From positions 1-45,847 of the forward strand of contig NZ_CAHLAR010000021.1 in assembly GCF_903652925.1 (NCBI RefSeq): a stretch of DNA of 45,847 nucleotides, read 5' to 3'. Shown in pieces: positions 39,560-45,847 of the stretch (positions are counted from its first letter, which is position 1; the number at the start of each line of letters is the position of its first letter). This DNA is from Achromobacter anxifer. GTDB lineage: Bacteria; Pseudomonadota; Gammaproteobacteria; Burkholderiales; Burkholderiaceae_B. The notes beneath the pieces are model-generated. The model searched no databases and was not told the origin of the DNA. It saw only the letters and a program-made list of their open reading frames with translations. The position numbers were made by a program, and so were the translations under genes.

Positions 39560-40344
39560 CGCTCTGCGCACGCAACCTGACCGTGAACCGCGGCAGCGCC
39601 CGCATCCTCACCGACGTATCGCTCGACATCCGCGCGGGAGAGGTGGTGGGCCTGCTGGGCGCCAACGGCGCGGGCAAATCCACGCTGTTGAGTGCGTTGG
39701 CTTCGGAACTGCTTCCTGACTCGGGCCAACTGAGCCTGAGCGATGCCGCGCTCGCCAGCCTGCCGCAAGGCCGGCAGGCGCGCCGCCGCGCCGTGCTGCC
39801 GCAAAAGCCCGGCCTGACCTTCGACCTGAGCGTGGGCGAGGTGGTCGCCATGGGCGCCTACCCGTTTCCGGAGCTGCCGCCGCGGGCGGTGGATGCGCTG
39901 GCGGCGCAGGCGCTGGAACAGGCCGACGCCGCGCATCTTGCGGGCCGGCGTTATCCCGAGCTGTCAGGCGGCGAACAGCAGCGCGTGCAGTTCGCCCGCG
40001 TGCTGGTGCAATGCCAGGCCGCCCGCGGGCAGGACGAGGCGCGCTATCTGCTGCTGGACGAGCCTACCGCCAGCCTGGACCCCAAGCATCAGGGCGACCT
40101 GCTGCGGCGCGCCTGGGATTTGGCGCATGCCGGCAATACGGGCGTACTGGTGATCCTGCACGATATGAACCTGGCGGCGCGCTGGTGCGACCGCCTGCTG
40201 CTGTTGAGCGGCGGGCGCGCCATCGCGCAGGGGACGCCGGCGGAGGTCCTGACGCCAGCCAATCTGTACTTGGCCTATGGCATCGACGCGCAGGTGATCC
40301 CGCATCCCCTGCAAGCCGGGCGCCTGCTGGTGCTGACGGCATGA
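39556..40344 (+). CDS. bhuV: Heme ABC transporter ATPase, BhuV
   Basis: 262 residues. Walker A GANGAGKST (36-44), Q-loop in VLPQKPGLTFDLSV, signature LSGGEQQRVQFARVL, Walker B YLLLDEPTASLDP, H-loop ILHDMNLAARW. HmuV family, with the longer stretch VLVQCQAARGQDEARYLLL between signature and Walker B as seen in heme ATPases. Last gene of the locus; a hairpin terminator follows. Confidence 0.96.
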   Translation: MTLCARNLTVNRGSARILTDVSLDIRAGEVVGLLGANGAGKSTLLSALASELLPDSGQLSLSDAALASLPQGRQARRRAVLPQKPGLTFDLSVGEVVAMGAYPFPELPPRAVDALAAQALEQADAAHLAGRRYPELSGGEQQRVQFARVLVQCQAARGQDEARYLLLDEPTASLDPKHQGDLLRRAWDLAHAGNTGVLVILHDMNLAARWCDRLLLLSGGRAIAQGTPAEVLTPANLYLAYGIDAQVIPHPLQAGRLLVLTA

Positions 40345-40369
40345 CGCGGGCGGCCGGGCCGGTAGAATA

Positions 40370-40395
40370 GGCGGATAGTTTGTATCCGCCATTTT
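40370..40395 (+). terminator. Terminator after bhuV
   Basis: GGCGGATA (40370-40377) and TATCCGCC (40383-40390) around a five-base loop, followed by ATTTT. It lies 25 bases after the bhuV stop and before yajQ. Confidence 0.75.
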
Positions 40396-40422
40396 CAACA
40401 TTACCGTACAGGACCCCGTGTC

Positions 40423-40905
40423 ATGCCTACTTTTGACGTCGTCTCCGAAGTCGACAAACACGAACTCTCCAATGCCGTCGACCAGGCCAACCGCGAACTG
40501 GCCACCCGCTTCGATTTCAAGGGCAGCGATGCCAAATTCGAACTGGACGAATTTGTCGTGACCCAGGTCGCCTCCAGCGCGTTCCAGCTCAAGCAGATGC
40601 TGGACATCCTGCGCGGCCGCTTGTCGGCCCGCGGCATCGACGTGCGCTGCCTGGACGTGGCCGATCCTCTTGAAAACCTGGGCGGCGCGCGCCAGAAGGT
40701 CACCATCAAGCAAGGCATCGAGCAGCCGGTGGCCAAGAAGCTCATCGCCGCCATCAAGAACGCCAAGCTCAAGGTCGAATCGCAGATCAACGGCGACAAG
40801 CTGCGCATCAGCGGCAAGAAGCGCGATGACCTGCAGACCGCCATCGCGCTGCTGAAGAAGACCGACGTCGACCTGCCCCTGCAGTTCGAGAACTTCCGCG
40901 ACTGA
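40423..40905 (+). CDS. yajQ: YajQ family nucleotide-binding protein
   Basis: 160 residues, standard length. MPTFDVVSEVDKHELSNAVD, RELATRFDFKGSDAKFEL, QLKQMLDILRGRLSARGID and the C-terminal DLPLQFENFRD are the conserved UPF0234 stretches. Two ferredoxin-like domains; relatives bind c-di-GMP or nucleotides and influence virulence gene expression. It has its own promoter region after the bhu terminator. Convergent with ada-alkA, six bases between stops. Confidence 0.96.
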   Translation: MPTFDVVSEVDKHELSNAVDQANRELATRFDFKGSDAKFELDEFVVTQVASSAFQLKQMLDILRGRLSARGIDVRCLDVADPLENLGGARQKVTIKQGIEQPVAKKLIAAIKNAKLKVESQINGDKLRISGKKRDDLQTAIALLKKTDVDLPLQFENFRD

Positions 40906-40911
40906 CCGGGT

Positions 40912-42357
40912 TCAGGCGGTCCACAGGTGCTGCGCCGCATAGGCGCGCCAGGGCCGCCACGTTTCGGCGCGGGCCAGCAATTGCGCCGGCGTATAGGCCC
41001 GCGATTCCAGCCGTTCCAGCGCGCGTATCAAGCCGATGTCGGCCGACGGAAACGCGTCCGGCTCGCGCAACTGGCGCAACGCGATGTATTGCGCCGTCCA
41101 TTCCCCCACGCCGCGTATCTGGCGCAGGCGGCGCACCGCGTCCTCCAGGCCGCCGGCGGCGTCGAACAGATGCCTGTCCGCCACCGCCGCCGCGGCCACC
41201 GCCGACAAGGTCGCCGCGCGGCTGCGCGGCATGCCCAATGGCGCCAGCTCCGCGGCCGCCACGGCCTCGGGTAGCGGAAACACATGAGTCAGGGCGCCTT
41301 CGGGGCGCGCCATGGGCGCGCCGTGCGCGGCCACCAGCTTGCCGGCCAAGCGGATTGCAGCGGCCACCGTGATCTGCTGTCCCAGCACGGCGCGCATGGC
41401 CAGCTCGAAGCCGTCCCAGGCGCCCGGCACGCGCAGGCCGGGGCGAGCCTGGATCAGGTCCGTCATGACGGGATCGCGGGCGAATTGCGCGGCGATCGCG
41501 ACCGGATCGCTGGCCAGGTCGAAGACGCGGCGCAGGCGCGCGATGATGGCCGGCAGCGCCTGCAGCCGCGGAAACCGCAGCGTCGCCTCCAGCGCATTGC
41601 CCTTGCCGGGACGCACGGTCACCGTGCCCTGATGCCCATCCAGCAGAACGGTGCGCGCATAGCTGTCGCCCGTGACCTGTTCGATGCCCGGGATCGCGCG
41701 CAGCCGCAGGAAGTCCAGCATGGCGGTCCAGTCATAGGGCGGCCGGTAGCGCAGCAGCAGCTTGATCTCGCCTTCCTGCGCCGCCGATACCTCCGGCTTG
41801 CCGGAACGCCGCAATTCTCCGGGCGCGCGCGCGAACAGGTCGTGGAATATCTCGTTGAAGCGGCGGATGCTGCCAAAGCCCGAGGCGAAGGCGATCTCCG
41901 CCATCGGCATGCGGGTTTCGTGGATCAGCTGCTTGGCCAGCAGCACGCGGCGCGTCTGGGCGACGGCCACGGGCGAGGCGCCCAGGTGCTGGCGGAACTG
42001 GCGCCGCAGCTGCCGTTCGCCCAGCCCCAGGCGTTGCGCCAGCCCGTCCACGCCGTCTTCGTCCAGCGCGCCCAGCTCGATCAGCTGCAGCGCGCGGGCC
42101 AGGCCTTCGGGCAGTTCGTGTCCCGGACCCAGCTCCGGCGCGGTTTCGGGGCGGCAGCGCAGGCAGGGGTGGTAGCCGGCCTCCTGCGCCGCGGCGGCGG
42201 TGGCGTAGAACGTCACGTTCTTCGAGAGCGGCGTGCGCGCCGGGCAGACCGGACGGCAGTAGATGCGCGTGGTCTTCACGGCCGTGAAGAAGCGGCCGTC
42301 GTAGCGGGCGTCGCGCACCTGGATGGCGCTGTAGCAGGAGTCGTGGTTCAGGTCCAT
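40912..42357 (-). CDS. alkA: Ada-AlkA fusion: alkylation sensor and 3-methyladenine DNA glycosylase
   Basis: 481 residues. Ada N-terminal zinc domain with Cys34, Cys38, Cys65 and Cys68 (RIYCRPVCPARTP, YHPCLRCRPE); Cys34 is the phosphotriester methyl acceptor position. AraC-type DNA-binding domain (about 85-185: LAQRLGLGERQLRRQFRQHL, EIAFASGFGSIRRFNEIF). AlkA N-domain (about 197-300), then the HhH-GPD glycosylase domain (LRQIRGVGEWTAQYIALRQL) with catalytic Asp in FPSADIGL. It combines damage sensing, transcription activation and base excision. Divergent from ogt across a spacer with a perfect inverted repeat. Confidence 0.95.
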   Translation of the reverse strand: MDLNHDSCYSAIQVRDARYDGRFFTAVKTTRIYCRPVCPARTPLSKNVTFYATAAAAQEAGYHPCLRCRPETAPELGPGHELPEGLARALQLIELGALDEDGVDGLAQRLGLGERQLRRQFRQHLGASPVAVAQTRRVLLAKQLIHETRMPMAEIAFASGFGSIRRFNEIFHDLFARAPGELRRSGKPEVSAAQEGEIKLLLRYRPPYDWTAMLDFLRLRAIPGIEQVTGDSYARTVLLDGHQGTVTVRPGKGNALEATLRFPRLQALPAIIARLRRVFDLASDPVAIAAQFARDPVMTDLIQARPGLRVPGAWDGFELAMRAVLGQQITVAAAIRLAGKLVAAHGAPMARPEGALTHVFPLPEAVAAAELAPLGMPRSRAATLSAVAAAAVADRHLFDAAGGLEDAVRRLRQIRGVGEWTAQYIALRQLREPDAFPSADIGLIRALERLESRAYTPAQLLARAETWRPWRAYAAQHLWTA

Positions 42358-42392
42358 GCGACGATGCTAACGCCGCGGCGGGCATCGGATCT

Positions 42393-42438
42393 AGCGCTTT
42401 TCGGACAGTGTTGTGGATGCGGCATTCCTGTCCGAAAA
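42393..42438. promoter_or_regulatory. Inverted repeat in the ada-alkA/ogt divergent promoter
   Basis: TTTTCGGACAG (42398-42408) and CTGTCCGAAAA (42428-42438), perfect 11-bp arms 19 bases apart. AGCGCTTTT (42393-42401), read toward ada-alkA as AAAAGCGCT, contains AAAGCGC, the core of the E. coli Ada box. The spacer lies between two alkylation-repair genes, so a methyl-Ada-type operator is plausible. Confidence 0.55.
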
Positions 42439-42505
42439 CCGCCAGCGCCGGACTCGCGCCCGGCCTATATTGCGGACGTAGCCCACAGCCGCAGGAGCCT
42501 GCCCC

Positions 42506-43054
42506 ATGTCCACCCGTACCCAGACGTTCTGGCTTGAACGCGTTCCCACGCCCATCGGCCTGATGCTGGTCCTGAGCGACGAGCAGCAGCGCCTGCGCGC
42601 GGTCGACTGGGAAGACTACGAGTCTCGCATGCATCTGCTGCTGCGCAGGCAGTATCGCAACCAGGCCGTCGACCTGCGCGATGCAACGGCGGCCTCGCCC
42701 GCGCGGCGCGCCTTGCTGGATTACTTCGACGGCGACGTGCGCGCCATCGACGCGGTGGCCGTGGCCACGGGCGGCACCGACTTCCAGCGCGAGGTCTGGC
42801 AGGCGCTGCGCAACATAGGCGGCGGCCAGCAGCTCACCTACGGCGGCTTGGCGCAGCGCATCGCGCGGCCCGCGGCGGTGCGCGCGGTGGGACTGGCCAA
42901 CGGCGCCAACCCGATAGGCATCGTCGTGCCTTGCCATCGCGTGGTGGGGGCCGATGCGTCACTCACGGGCTATGGCGGCGGATTGCACCGCAAGCGCTGG
43001 CTGCTCGATCACGAAAAACGCTGGCTTGAAAACTCTTGTGACAGCACAGAATGA
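42506..43054 (+). CDS. ogt: Methylated-DNA-protein cysteine methyltransferase
   Basis: 182 residues from ATG with AGGAG upstream. Removes methyl groups from O6-methylguanine onto Cys143 in the invariant PCHRVV box. TDFQREVWQALRNIGGGQQL and AVRAVGLANGANPIGIVVP are the conserved DNA-binding and active-site segments; RKRWLLDHEKR closes the fold. Divergent from ada-alkA, probably co-regulated in the adaptive response. Confidence 0.96.
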   Translation: MSTRTQTFWLERVPTPIGLMLVLSDEQQRLRAVDWEDYESRMHLLLRRQYRNQAVDLRDATAASPARRALLDYFDGDVRAIDAVAVATGGTDFQREVWQALRNIGGGQQLTYGGLAQRIARPAAVRAVGLANGANPIGIVVPCHRVVGADASLTGYGGGLHRKRWLLDHEKRWLENSCDSTE

Positions 43055-43127
43055 TTTTGTAGCGTGTTCAGCATCTGAGAGGCATATCATCCGTGCCCTT
43101 CAGAGCAACCCGCAACAGGAATCAAAG

Positions 43128-44093
43128 ATGTTTATGCCGCGCCCCTTGCGCATGTCCGCAGTTTTGGCCGTCACGCTGGCGCTTGCCGCGTGCGGCGACG
43201 ATAGCGCCAAGAAGGAAGCGAAAGCCTCCGAGCCGACCACCGCTCAGGCTGAAATCATCAAGTACAACCAGTACGTCGACACCGCCAACAGCATCAGCAC
43301 CACCTTCGGCGAGGCGCTGGACCGCTACGAGACCCACGCCGTGCCGGCGCTGAAGGACGGCAAGCCGCTCAAGGATTTCGTCATCAGCAACGATTCCACC
43401 ATCCTGCGCACCAAGGACAAGCTCGACAAGGCGCTGGCGATGCAGACGCCCATCGCCGAGATCGACGCGCCCGCCAAGGAATTCTCGGACGCGCTGGGCA
43501 AGCTGGCGCCGCTGAGCAATGAACTGCAGAACTATTCGGCGGCCAAGACCTTCCTGTCGGACCAGGGCGCGCTGGCGCGCGAGAAGAGCCCGGCCTACGT
43601 TGCCGCGCTGACCGAGGTCGTGAAGGCGGAAAACGGCTTCTATCGCGGCATTTCCATCAAGGATACGGCCAATACCAAGCAAGCCTTCGAGAAGGCCGAG
43701 AAGGACTCGGTCGCGTATTACCGCGCGGGCCTGGTCTATTACGGCAAGTCCACGATGAACCTGGCGTCGGGCGTGTTCGAAGGCAAGGGCCTGGGCGCCG
43801 AGCAGGGCGCGTTCAAGCAGGAACTGGACAAGATGAATGAGATGGCGCTGGGCTTCGACAAGAAGACCCGCGAAGCGGATCCCAAGGGTTGCAGCAGCCT
43901 GATGATGAACGTCAACAGCTTCCTGGCCAGCGGCCGCAAGATCCTGGAGAACACGGACAACGGCCGCTACAAGGAAGACGCGGCGCGCACCGGTGCGTTC
44001 AAGATGATGCGCCCCACGATCGAGACCGACGGCAACAGCCTGCGGCAGGATTTCAACAACATGATTTCCAGCCTGAACCTGGGCCGCTGCTGA
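43128..44093 (+). CDS. DUF3829-type lipoprotein
   Basis: 321 residues from ATG 43128 (AGGA eight bases upstream); an ATG two codons later is possible. Lipobox LAAC (about residues 19-22) followed by GDDS: a lipoprotein, with Asp at +3 (after Gly-Asp). The mature part is mainly helical, begins IIKYNQYVDTANSISTTFGE and contains regular helical stretches with many Lys/Glu/Ala; the pattern fits DUF3829 family lipoproteins such as YiiG. The C-terminal region has two cysteines (KGCSSLM and final GRC), possibly a disulfide. Function unknown. Hairpin terminator downstream. Confidence 0.8.
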   Translation: MFMPRPLRMSAVLAVTLALAACGDDSAKKEAKASEPTTAQAEIIKYNQYVDTANSISTTFGEALDRYETHAVPALKDGKPLKDFVISNDSTILRTKDKLDKALAMQTPIAEIDAPAKEFSDALGKLAPLSNELQNYSAAKTFLSDQGALAREKSPAYVAALTEVVKAENGFYRGISIKDTANTKQAFEKAEKDSVAYYRAGLVYYGKSTMNLASGVFEGKGLGAEQGAFKQELDKMNEMALGFDKKTREADPKGCSSLMMNVNSFLASGRKILENTDNGRYKEDAARTGAFKMMRPTIETDGNSLRQDFNNMISSLNLGRC

Positions 44094-44132
44094 TCGCGGC
44101 GGGCGCCGATGGCGCGCCCGGCGCCTCCAACG

Positions 44133-44162
44133 AAACAGCGCCCTTTTGCGGGCGCTGTTTTT
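44133..44162 (+). terminator. Terminator of the DUF3829 lipoprotein gene
   Basis: AAACAGCGCC (44133-44142) and GGCGCTGTTT (44151-44160) followed by TT, 40 bases after the stop. The A residues before the stem are too few for a strong opposite-strand terminator. Confidence 0.85.
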
Positions 44163-44166
44163 CATT

Positions 44167-44772
44167 TCAGGCGCGGATCCAGCCGCGCGCGATTGGCAGG
44201 GCCAGCGCCTTGCGGTACAGGCCCTGGAGCCCCAGGGTCAGCGGCTCGCCATAGCGGCGCCACGCCGGCGCGGTCAGGGCGGCGGCGATGGGCGCCAGCG
44301 CCAGGCCGCCCAGGATGTCCAGCGGGAAGTGCACGCCCAGGTACACGCGCGAGGTGCCGACGATGGCGCCCGCGGCCAGCGCCAGCCAGCCCCAGCCGGC
44401 CCAGCGCCGGTCGAAGATCAGCGCGAACGCGAAGCTGGCGATGATGATGGTGTGGTTGCTGGGGAACGAGGACGTGGCCTTGTGCGGGAAATAGGCATGC
44501 CCCAGCCCCATGACGAAGGGCCGCGCGTGCGGCCACAGCGCGCCGCACACATAGCTGAGGAACAGCGCCACGCCGATGCTGGCCAGCGCTTTCAGCGCCA
44601 GGTCGCGTTGGGCTTGGCCGCCCCATAGCCAGAGGCCGGCGAGGACCGCTGGTACCAGCAGTATCAGCTGGTTGGCCACCAGCATGGCGGCGTGGATCCG
44701 CCATACCGGGGTGGCCGGGTCGGCATTGATCAGAAGAAAAAGGGACTGGTTGAAGTTTTCCAGGAAATCCAT
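44167..44772 (-). CDS. PAP2 phosphatase, probable undecaprenyl-diphosphatase
   Basis: 201 residues, six membrane helices. The three PAP2 signatures are present: PHARPF (C1; the usual Lys of KX6RP is not obvious), SSFPSNHT (C2, catalytic His) and SRVYLGVHFPLD (C3, SRX5HX3D). Small bacterial members of the BcrC type dephosphorylate undecaprenyl diphosphate on the periplasmic side to recycle the lipid carrier of cell wall synthesis. Stands alone; convergent with the DUF3829 gene. Confidence 0.88.
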   Translation of the reverse strand: MDFLENFNQSLFLLINADPATPVWRIHAAMLVANQLILLVPAVLAGLWLWGGQAQRDLALKALASIGVALFLSYVCGALWPHARPFVMGLGHAYFPHKATSSFPSNHTIIIASFAFALIFDRRWAGWGWLALAAGAIVGTSRVYLGVHFPLDILGGLALAPIAAALTAPAWRRYGEPLTLGLQGLYRKALALPIARGWIRA

Positions 44773-44840
44773 GACTGGTCATCGAAGTGCAATGAACGTA
44801 TTGCCGCGATGGTAATGGGGTTTCCCGTCAGTCCGCTTAC

Positions 44841-44866
44841 AAAAGGGGGAGTATTCCGCCCCTTTT
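44841..44866 (-). terminator. Terminator overlapping the arsC stop
   Basis: AAAAGGGG (44841-44848) pairs with CCCCTTTT (44859-44866); on the minus strand the stem ends in TTTT. It overlaps the last codon of arsC. Confidence 0.65.
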
Positions 44867-45293
44867 ACTTCTGGATGCGTTTGCCTTGCGCGTCGATCAC
44901 GGCCTCGCCGTCTTCCTTGGTGAATGCGCCCTGCTGCGGGGCAGGCAGGATGTCCAGCACCAGTTCCGAGGGGCGGCACAGGCGCGCGCCCAGGGGCGTC
45001 GAGACAAAGGGGCGGTTCAAGAGGATGGGGTGCTGCTCGATGGCGTCCAGCAGCGCCTCGTCCGACAGGGCGATGTCATCCAGGCCCAGTTCCTGATAGG
45101 GCGTGCCTTTCTCGCGCAGCGCGTCGCGCACGCCGATGCCGGCCTTCTTGAACAAGGCCTTCAGGGTGGCGCGCGAGGGCGGCGTCTCCAGGTACAGCAC
45201 CACTTCGGGCTCGATGCCGGCGTTGCGGATCATGGCCAGGGTGTTGCGGGAGGTGCCGCACTTGGGGTTGTGGTAGATGGTGACGTCGGACAT
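44865..45293 (-). CDS. arsC: Glutaredoxin-dependent arsenate reductase
   Basis: 142 residues from ATG 45293 (GGAG seven bases upstream). Thioredoxin-fold ArsC/Spx family; reduces arsenate to arsenite with glutathione/glutaredoxin. NPKCGTSRNT carries Cys12, and Arg60, Arg94 and Arg107 fall at exactly the E. coli R773 ArsC positions, so it should be active. No arsR, arsB or acr3 is nearby, so it is an orphan reductase; such copies often serve background resistance. Confidence 0.95.
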   Translation of the reverse strand: MSDVTIYHNPKCGTSRNTLAMIRNAGIEPEVVLYLETPPSRATLKALFKKAGIGVRDALREKGTPYQELGLDDIALSDEALLDAIEQHPILLNRPFVSTPLGARLCRPSELVLDILPAPQQGAFTKEDGEAVIDAQGKRIQK

Positions 45294-45358
45294 GGAGGCT
45301 CCTCTTTCCGGTGTGGCGCGATGCAAGGCAGTGAGCATAGTGCATCCGGCCGCGGGCT

Positions 45359-45847
45359 TCAGGCCCGCAGCTTTTTGCCCAGGCGTCGCCAGCCGATCAC
45401 CGCGCCGGTCAGGCTCAGCGCCGCGCCGCCCAGGCTCAGGAAGATGAGCAGGGCGTCCCACAGCGGGCGGCGCGACAGCAGGCCGGTCCAGTCCCAGCTG
45501 TGCAGGAAGGCGAACAGCCAGCGGCTGGCGCGGGGGCCGCGATCCTGCCGGCTCAGGATCTGTCCCGTGCGCGGATCCAGATAGACCCAGGTCGCTTGCG
45601 GATCGTCATAGACCAGCCGCCACGCGGGCAGCGGCTTTTCGACGTGGCCCAGCATCGCGTGCTCGTCGCGGGCGTAGTAATAGAAGTCGTAGGCATCCAG
45701 CGTGTCGACACGGGCGAGCCGGGCGCCGGGGACCAGCCGCGCCGCGGCGGCGCGCAGGGCCGCCGGGTCGAAGGCATGGGGCTGCGCATCGCTGGCGGAC
45801 AACACCAGGGGCGCGCCCGCCGCGCCGCGCGCCAGCGCCACGTCATG
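45359..45847 (-). CDS. PepSY-associated membrane protein, C-terminal part (cut by window edge)
   Basis: The frame is open through the window end; 162 residues are visible. YYYARDEHAMLGHVEKPLPA, WRLVYDDPQATWVYLDPRTGQ and ILSRQ form a PepSY domain; WLFAFLHSWDWTGLLSRRPLWDALLIFLSLGG and SLTGAVIGWRRLGKKLRA are the paired terminal helices of PepSY_TM proteins. Full-length relatives have further helices and often accompany TonB receptors or act as ferric-siderophore reductases; here the partner would lie outside the window. Confidence 0.85.
   Translation of the reverse strand, partial: HDVALARGAAGAPLVLSASDAQPHAFDPAALRAAAARLVPGARLARVDTLDAYDFYYYARDEHAMLGHVEKPLPAWRLVYDDPQATWVYLDPRTGQILSRQDRGPRASRWLFAFLHSWDWTGLLSRRPLWDALLIFLSLGGAALSLTGAVIGWRRLGKKLRA

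Noticed and set aside
1-45847. Search for CRISPR arrays, tRNA/rRNA genes, insertion sequences or prophage
   Set aside because: No regular spacer-repeat array, transposase, integrase, cloverleaf or rRNA signature was seen.

Overview
The window is a high-GC, gene-dense chromosomal segment. The best guess is a Burkholderiales bacterium of the Alcaligenaceae, Bordetella or Achromobacter type. The reasons are a hurIR-bhuRSTUV heme uptake locus laid out as in Bordetella, two DUF4148 periplasmic proteins, a Bug/TctC binding protein, a KynR-kynU pair, RegB/RegA and an Ada-AlkA fusion. I see no rRNA, tRNA, insertion sequence, phage or CRISPR. No stretch longer than 300 bases lacks a gene; the longest spacers are 2413-2687, 10197-10454 and 12810-13095, and each holds repeats or operator-like sequence.

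Layout, left to right. 1-2.9 kb: 3' end of malic enzyme maeB, two small exported proteins and slyX. 2.9-6.2 kb: a TonB-dependent receptor, a convergent NifQ-like protein lacking one conserved cysteine, and a DUF3995 membrane protein. 6.3-12.2 kb: respiration, with cyoABCD (cytochrome bo3 ubiquinol oxidase) and the redox two-component pair regB-regA. The spacer between them carries three copies of TGCGAC-N5-GTCGCA, an FNR-like box and two copies of TGCTGC-N3-GCAGCA. 12.4-14.7 kb: a second DUF4148 protein and a copper-delivery operon (DUF2946, SCO1/SenC, PCuAC). 14.7-17.6 kb: a translationally coupled pair, a MASE1-PAS membrane sensor with no output domain followed by a three-domain protein (alpha/beta hydrolase with a Cys nucleophile, SnoaL-like domain, ACBP-like domain). 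This pair is my main candidate for something undescribed.

17.7-22.8 kb: an NlpD-like lipoprotein, a cystine-type ABC transporter, a P1/DmpA-family peptidase and a hemolysin III homologue. 22.9-26.3 kb: kynurenine use (Lrp-type regulator, divergent kynU, amino-acid permease). 26.3-31.6 kb: a VOC protein and a YafY/WYL regulator that share an operator-like palindrome, a hydrolase-TctC operon facing a LysR regulator, and an exported 2H-phosphoesterase-like protein. 31.7-40.4 kb: a CopD-like membrane protein, then the complete heme system (HurI sigma factor, HurR anti-sigma regulator, BhuR receptor, BhuS cytoplasmic heme protein, BhuTUV ABC importer) behind a Fur-box-like site. 40.4-45.8 kb: yajQ, divergent DNA alkylation repair genes (ada-alkA and ogt) around a perfect 11-bp inverted repeat, a DUF3829 lipoprotein, a PAP2 phosphatase, arsC and the end of a PepSY membrane protein.

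Working together: aerobic respiration (oxidase, its redox regulators, copper insertion factors) fills 6-15 kb, and iron/heme acquisition fills 32-40 kb, with TonB receptors in both halves. Functional statements rest on recognised motifs and family knowledge. Operator assignments are inference from symmetry and position.
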